Below are positions 7,347-10,201 of a DNA stretch of 10,201 nt, one piece after another. The translations under genes and the position numbers were made by a program. The DNA is taken from the NCBI GenBank assembly GCA_947494405.1, contig CANLWQ010000050.1, positions 1-10,201 on the forward strand, in the 5' to 3' direction. The number at the start of each line of letters is the position of its first letter. Position 1 is the stretch's first letter. Origin of the DNA: Comamonadaceae bacterium (GTDB taxonomy: Bacteria; Pseudomonadota; Gammaproteobacteria; Burkholderiales; Burkholderiaceae_C). The notes under the pieces were generated by a model. The model made no database searches. It was not told the origin of the DNA and worked only from the letters and a program-made list of their open reading frames with translations.

Positions 7347-7976
7347 ATGCGCAAACTCAGACACTCTCGCGAACCCGAGGTTGATCCCTTTTATGACATG
7401 TTGTTCAACATGCTGATCGCGTTTGTGTTTTGCTTCATCATTGCTTTATTGGCCATGAACCCCAAGGCTTTGAAGTCTGGCGACATACCAGCCAAGGCCG
7501 AATTCATCATCACCTTGTCTTGGCCCGATTTAGACCCCAATGATTTGGATTTATGGGTGCAAGGCCCCTCGGGTGAAAGCGTGTGGTTTCGCAACCGCGA
7601 GGCCGACTTGATGCACCTAGACCGTGACGACCGTGGCACCTCCAACAACACCCTGATGATCAACGGCAACAAAGTGGTCAACCCTTTACGCCAAGAAGTC
7701 GTCACCATACGCAGCATCGTGCCCGGCGAATTTGTGGTCAATGCGCACTACTATGAGAGCAAGGAAATCGACCGCAACGACCCCAAGGCCGGACAACCGG
7801 TAGAGGCCACTTTGTCGGTCATCAAAGTCAACCCCAAGGCTGAGGTTGTTTACTATGGTCAAGCCACGCTAGAGAGTCGCGGCAAAGAGGTGACCATGAT
7901 GCGGTTTTCAGTCAACCCCAATGGCGGTGTAGAGAACATCAACACCATTCCCAAAATTCTTGTGAAGTCTTTTTGA
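7347..7976 (+). CDS. ExbD/TolR-like single-helix protein with YfaP/DUF2135-like periplasmic domain
   Basis: This 209-residue protein starts at the ATG 13 bases after the stator gene. After a basic N-terminus it has one helix beginning PFYDMLFNMLIAF (14-26), which aligns with the PF(I/L)DxxLxLLIxF helix of ExbD/TolR. Asp17 would be the proton-carrying residue. The periplasmic part (about 48-209) does not resemble the ExbD/TolR domain. It has a DLDLWVQGPSG start, an LMHLDRDDRG acidic turn, and PGEFVVNAHYY, the pattern of YfaP/DUF2135-type beta-sandwich domains, which may bind Ca2+ through the acidic turns. No peptidoglycan-binding OmpA-like or TonB C-terminal domain is present. It is probably the moving or load-bearing partner of the upstream stator. 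The family assignment of the C-terminal part is pattern-based and moderate. Confidence 0.75.
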   Translation: MRKLRHSREPEVDPFYDMLFNMLIAFVFCFIIALLAMNPKALKSGDIPAKAEFIITLSWPDLDPNDLDLWVQGPSGESVWFRNREADLMHLDRDDRGTSNNTLMINGNKVVNPLRQEVVTIRSIVPGEFVVNAHYYESKEIDRNDPKAGQPVEATLSVIKVNPKAEVVYYGQATLESRGKEVTMMRFSVNPNGGVENINTIPKILVKSF

Positions 7977-7977
7977 T

Positions 7978-8475
7978 ATGACACTTACTTTCATACTTGC
8001 CTTTGCGGCTTTTACCCTGCTCATTGCACTCGCTTTGGTGTTTTCGTATTGGCCACGCTGGCTCAAAGGCTTGCTGGCTTTGGGCGTGACGGGGTTTTAT
8101 TTCTTTGGCTATGCCAGTGTGCACTCTTTACTGGGTTTGCCCAGCACAGACGCCTTGCCCGCCCGATTTGTGATGATTGCCGCGATTGTGGACGAGCCTC
8201 GTGGCAAATTTCAAGGCGCTTTGTACATGTGGGTGACGCCGATTGAAGAAGGCAAAAGCGTGATGCAGCCGCGTGCTTACAAGTTGCCCTACTCGCGTGT
8301 ACTTCACGAACACATCGCTGACGGCATGAAAAAAGGCCGCGAAGGTGTGCCGCAAATGGGCACAGCTGAGGTCAAGGGTGGCAATGGCAAAGGCCCCAGT
8401 TGGCTCAACCCAGGCACTGACGAACAAGAGGTGAAGATACTGGACCTTCCCACACCCCAAGTGCCAGAGAAATAA
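7978..8475 (+). CDS. Hypothetical membrane protein with two N-terminal helices
   Basis: This 165-residue protein starts 1 base after the upstream stop, so it is surely translated in the same operon, and no strong ribosome binding site is visible. Two hydrophobic helices (about 3-24 and 29-51) form a hairpin, followed by a soluble domain of about 110 residues with PARFVMIAAIVDEP and LYMWVTPIEEG strand-like segments. It ends in a Gly/Pro/Lys-rich tail (GGNGKGPSW, LPTPQVPEK) that looks flexible. I do not recognise the family. Its position between a stator pair and a lipoprotein suggests a structural part or regulator of the same envelope complex. Confidence 0.7.
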   Translation: MTLTFILAFAAFTLLIALALVFSYWPRWLKGLLALGVTGFYFFGYASVHSLLGLPSTDALPARFVMIAAIVDEPRGKFQGALYMWVTPIEEGKSVMQPRAYKLPYSRVLHEHIADGMKKGREGVPQMGTAEVKGGNGKGPSWLNPGTDEQEVKILDLPTPQVPEK

Positions 8476-8477
8476 CC

Positions 8478-9197
8478 ATGCGCTGCTTCATTCTTGCTGC
8501 TTGCAGCCTGCTTTTTCTCACCGCTTGTGACAAACCGGCCAACGACAACCCCCTGTTTCCATTGGGTGCAGGCAAACGTTGGACCTACGAAGTTGAAACG
8601 GTGTACGACAACCCCGAAGGTAAAACTGTTAAGCAGACGATGGCGTTTCACAACTTGGGCAGCGCTTCCTTGGCCGACGGCTCTACAGCTTGGCTGCGAC
8701 GCAGCAGCAATGGCCATGAATACTGGTTTCAGTTCTCAGACAAAGGTGTGCAAAGGGTGGCGATGAAGTCACCTTTGCAAGAGCAAGCCGTGATGGATGA
8801 AGAACCGCGTCAGGTCTTGCCAAACGATGTGGCTATTGGCGCGCAATGGAAGCACAACACCTTGCCTTATTTTTTACGCCGTCGCAACCAGTCGCCGGCT
8901 GAAATGCGTTACTTGGAAAAATACAAAAGCATTCCCATGACTTATATTGTTGTTGCCAAAGATGTATCACTGGACACACCAGCTGGTCGTTTTGAGCAAT
9001 GTGTGCGTGTTGACGGGCAGATGGAGTTGATGCTGTGGCATGACGATATCCGTTCTTACAAACCAACTCCCCTGCTGACAAGGGAGTGGTATTGCCCAGG
9101 CGTGGGCTTGGCGCAATTCGAACGCGATGAGCCCACCACAGCCCAATTTTTTCAGGGCGGTCAAATGCGCATGCGTCTGACCGATTTCACACCTTAA
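8478..9197 (+). CDS. Predicted lipoprotein, function unknown
   Basis: This 239-residue protein starts 2 bases after the upstream stop. It has a short lipoprotein signal peptide with lipobox LTAC, lipidated Cys17 and Asp18 directly after it. In E. coli Asp at that position keeps lipoproteins in the inner membrane (Lol avoidance); whether the rule holds here is not known. The mature protein begins FPLGAGKRWTYEVETVY, like many bacterial lipoproteins in which a PLxxGxxWxY strand opens a beta-rich domain. Further features are Cys at about 175 and 207, possibly a disulfide, and a GVGLAQFERDEP segment near the end. No catalytic motif is visible. It is the last gene of the four-gene unit and may be the periplasmic face of the motor complex. 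Confidence 0.75.
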   Translation: MRCFILAACSLLFLTACDKPANDNPLFPLGAGKRWTYEVETVYDNPEGKTVKQTMAFHNLGSASLADGSTAWLRRSSNGHEYWFQFSDKGVQRVAMKSPLQEQAVMDEEPRQVLPNDVAIGAQWKHNTLPYFLRRRNQSPAEMRYLEKYKSIPMTYIVVAKDVSLDTPAGRFEQCVRVDGQMELMLWHDDIRSYKPTPLLTREWYCPGVGLAQFERDEPTTAQFFQGGQMRMRLTDFTP

Positions 9198-9224
9198 CTG
9201 AATTCAAACTGACACCTAGCTTGG

Positions 9225-9262
9225 GGCTTTCTTACAACTGAAAGTCAGGCTTGTTTCTTTTT
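9225..9262 (+). terminator. Weak candidate terminator after the lipoprotein gene
   Basis: GGCTTTC (9225-9231) can pair with GAAAGTC (9240-9246), giving 7 pairs with one G-U and an 8-base loop. A T-rich stretch (TTGTTTCTTTTT, about 9251-9262) follows, but only after a gap of several bases. This could end the stator operon transcript, although the structure is weak and some read-through into the dehydrogenase gene is possible. Confidence 0.35.
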
Positions 9263-9283
9263 GAGAAATTCCTTAAGTCAAAT

Positions 9284-9338
9284 AACCCAACTAGGGTTTC
9301 TTCTAGTTCATGTCTTATACATGTCTTTAAAATATACA
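9284..9338 (+). promoter_or_regulatory. Operator-like repeats and candidate promoter of the quinoprotein gene
   Basis: A perfect dyad AACTAG-N8-CTAGTT (9289-9294 and 9303-9308) is preceded by an overlapping AACCC/GGGTT inverted repeat (9284-9288 and 9294-9298). It is followed at once by a direct repeat CATGTCTT (9309-9316 and 9320-9327) with an 11-base period, about one helical turn. Possible -10 elements TAAAAT (9328-9333) or TATACA (9333-9338) lie just downstream without a good -35. This arrangement fits an activator-dependent promoter. The gene's own ribosome binding site, GAAGGGA, is at 9376-9382. Confidence 0.5.
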
Positions 9339-9387
9339 GGTTAGTTGAATTTCCTGTTGTTCTTTACTTAACCCTGAAGGGACTTTT

Positions 9388-10201
9388 ATGAAACTGTTAG
9401 TGAAATCAGTCGCGTTGGCTGCCGCCATGGGCGCAGCAACGTTGGCCAGCGCCCAAAGCTGGCCTACCTACGGTGGCGACACCGGCAACACACGCTACAG
9501 CGAAGGTACACAAATCACCGCTGGCAACGTGAACAAACTCAGCGTGAAGTGGGCATTGCAACTCGGCTCCAACCGTTCACAAGAGTCTTCCCCCATTTTG
9601 GTGGGTGACACTTTGTTCGTCACATCTTCCTTCGGCCCCAAAAACGTTTTTGCTGTGAATGCAAAAACCGGTGATGTTCGCTGGAAGTGGTCTCCCGAAA
9701 TGCCCAAGGCGATTGACCAGTACGCTTGCTGCGACGTGAACAACCGTGGCGCCGCTTACAACGATGGCAAACTTTTCATTGGCCGTCTTGACGCCCAAGT
9801 GTCTGCTTTGGACTCCAAAACAGGCAAAGAACTTTGGACAACCAAAGTTTATGACTACACCGCAGGTGCAGTGATCACTTCCCCACCCACCATTGCTAAA
9901 AACCTGGTCATCACCGGTTACGGCGGCGGTGAGTACGGCGTTCGTGGCGCATTGGTTGCCCTCGACCAAGGTACCGGTAAAGAAGTGTGGCGTACCCACA
10001 CCGTGCCAGTTGGCAACGAAAAAAATGCTGACACCTGGAAAGGTGACTCTGGCAAAACAGGCGGCGGCGCTGCTTGGAACGTCGGTTCTTATGATCCCAA
10101 GTTGAACTTGGTTTACTACGGCACCAGCAATCCTTCACCTTGGTCTGCTTCTGTTCGTGGCAATGACACCTCTGACATCGGCAAGTTCACCAACTTGTAC
10201 A
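9388..10201 (+). CDS. PQQ-dependent alcohol dehydrogenase, methanol/ethanol family (3' end missing)
   Basis: The frame is open to the window end; 271 codons are visible of about 570-600 usual for the family. A signal peptide ends at ASA (20-22) before Gln23, so it acts in the periplasm, oxidising alcohols (or aldehydes) and passing electrons to a cytochrome c. Family marks are the adjacent cysteines Cys114-Cys115 that form the disulfide next to PQQ, Glu182 in GGGEYGVRG and Asn248 in GTSNPSPW (metal ligands in methanol dehydrogenase), GGGAAW with Trp230 that stacks on PQQ, and repeated W-motif propeller blades. The catalytic Asp and the extra Asp that marks lanthanide-dependent enzymes lie beyond the window, so Ca2+ versus lanthanide type cannot be told. 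GAAGGGA lies 5 bases before the ATG, and codon choice favours C-ending codons, fitting high expression. Confidence 0.93.
   Translation, partial: MKLLVKSVALAAAMGAATLASAQSWPTYGGDTGNTRYSEGTQITAGNVNKLSVKWALQLGSNRSQESSPILVGDTLFVTSSFGPKNVFAVNAKTGDVRWKWSPEMPKAIDQYACCDVNNRGAAYNDGKLFIGRLDAQVSALDSKTGKELWTTKVYDYTAGAVITSPPTIAKNLVITGYGGGEYGVRGALVALDQGTGKEVWRTHTVPVGNEKNADTWKGDSGKTGGGAAWNVGSYDPKLNLVYYGTSNPSPWSASVRGNDTSDIGKFTNLY

Noticed and set aside
6653..7976. Zorya-type phage defence motor (ZorAB)
   Set aside because: The stator lacks a long cytoplasmic tail, the partner lacks a peptidoglycan-binding domain, and no helicase or nuclease genes follow.
9577..9999. Minus-strand open frame of 140 codons
   Set aside because: It lies antisense to the well-supported dehydrogenase gene, and its sequence resembles no protein family; it is a codon-bias shadow.

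Overview
The window looks like a chromosomal segment of a betaproteobacterium, probably Burkholderiales/Comamonadaceae. This is inferred from the moderate GC content, tightly packed operons and protein sequence style, and no RNA gene or phylogenetic marker is present to confirm it. There are no mobile elements, CRISPR arrays or RNA genes. Nine complete protein genes and two cut by the window edges fill almost all of it.

Layout. (1) Positions 1-2812, plus strand: the 3' part of a multi-domain rhodanese (sulfurtransferase) gene, then modB and a short modC for a molybdate ABC transporter. These three are packed with a 6-base gap and an ATGA overlap. (2) Positions 2787-6499, minus strand: a TonB-dependent outer-membrane receptor resembling the PQQ receptor YncD/PqqU, a periplasmic seven-repeat YVTN beta-propeller, and a cytochrome b561. 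The last overlaps the end of modC tail-to-tail by 26 bases. A nested hairpin with a T tract lies between the receptor and the propeller. (3) Positions 6500-6652: a 153-base divergent promoter region. (4) Positions 6653-9197, plus strand: a compact four-gene unit encoding a MotA/ExbB-like stator protein, an ExbD/TolR-like protein whose periplasmic part is an unusual beta-sandwich-like domain, a two-helix membrane protein and a lipoprotein. (5) Positions 9198-9387: a regulatory intergenic region with a dyad and direct repeats. (6) Positions 9388-10201: the first 271 codons of a periplasmic PQQ-dependent alcohol dehydrogenase, open at the window end.

How the genes may work together. The receptor, the propeller of the PQQ-catabolism-associated type, the haem b protein and the quinoprotein dehydrogenase suggest a PQQ acquisition and PQQ-dependent oxidation locus. 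The four-gene unit between them is the least explained part. It has the parts of an ion-driven energy transducer (stator plus Asp-bearing single-helix partner) but lacks a TonB-like or peptidoglycan-binding output domain, and the usual stator Thr is replaced by Lys. Whether it serves the neighbouring receptor or is an independent envelope machine cannot be decided from the sequence. The rhodanese-modBC unit appears to be a separate sulfur/molybdenum module.
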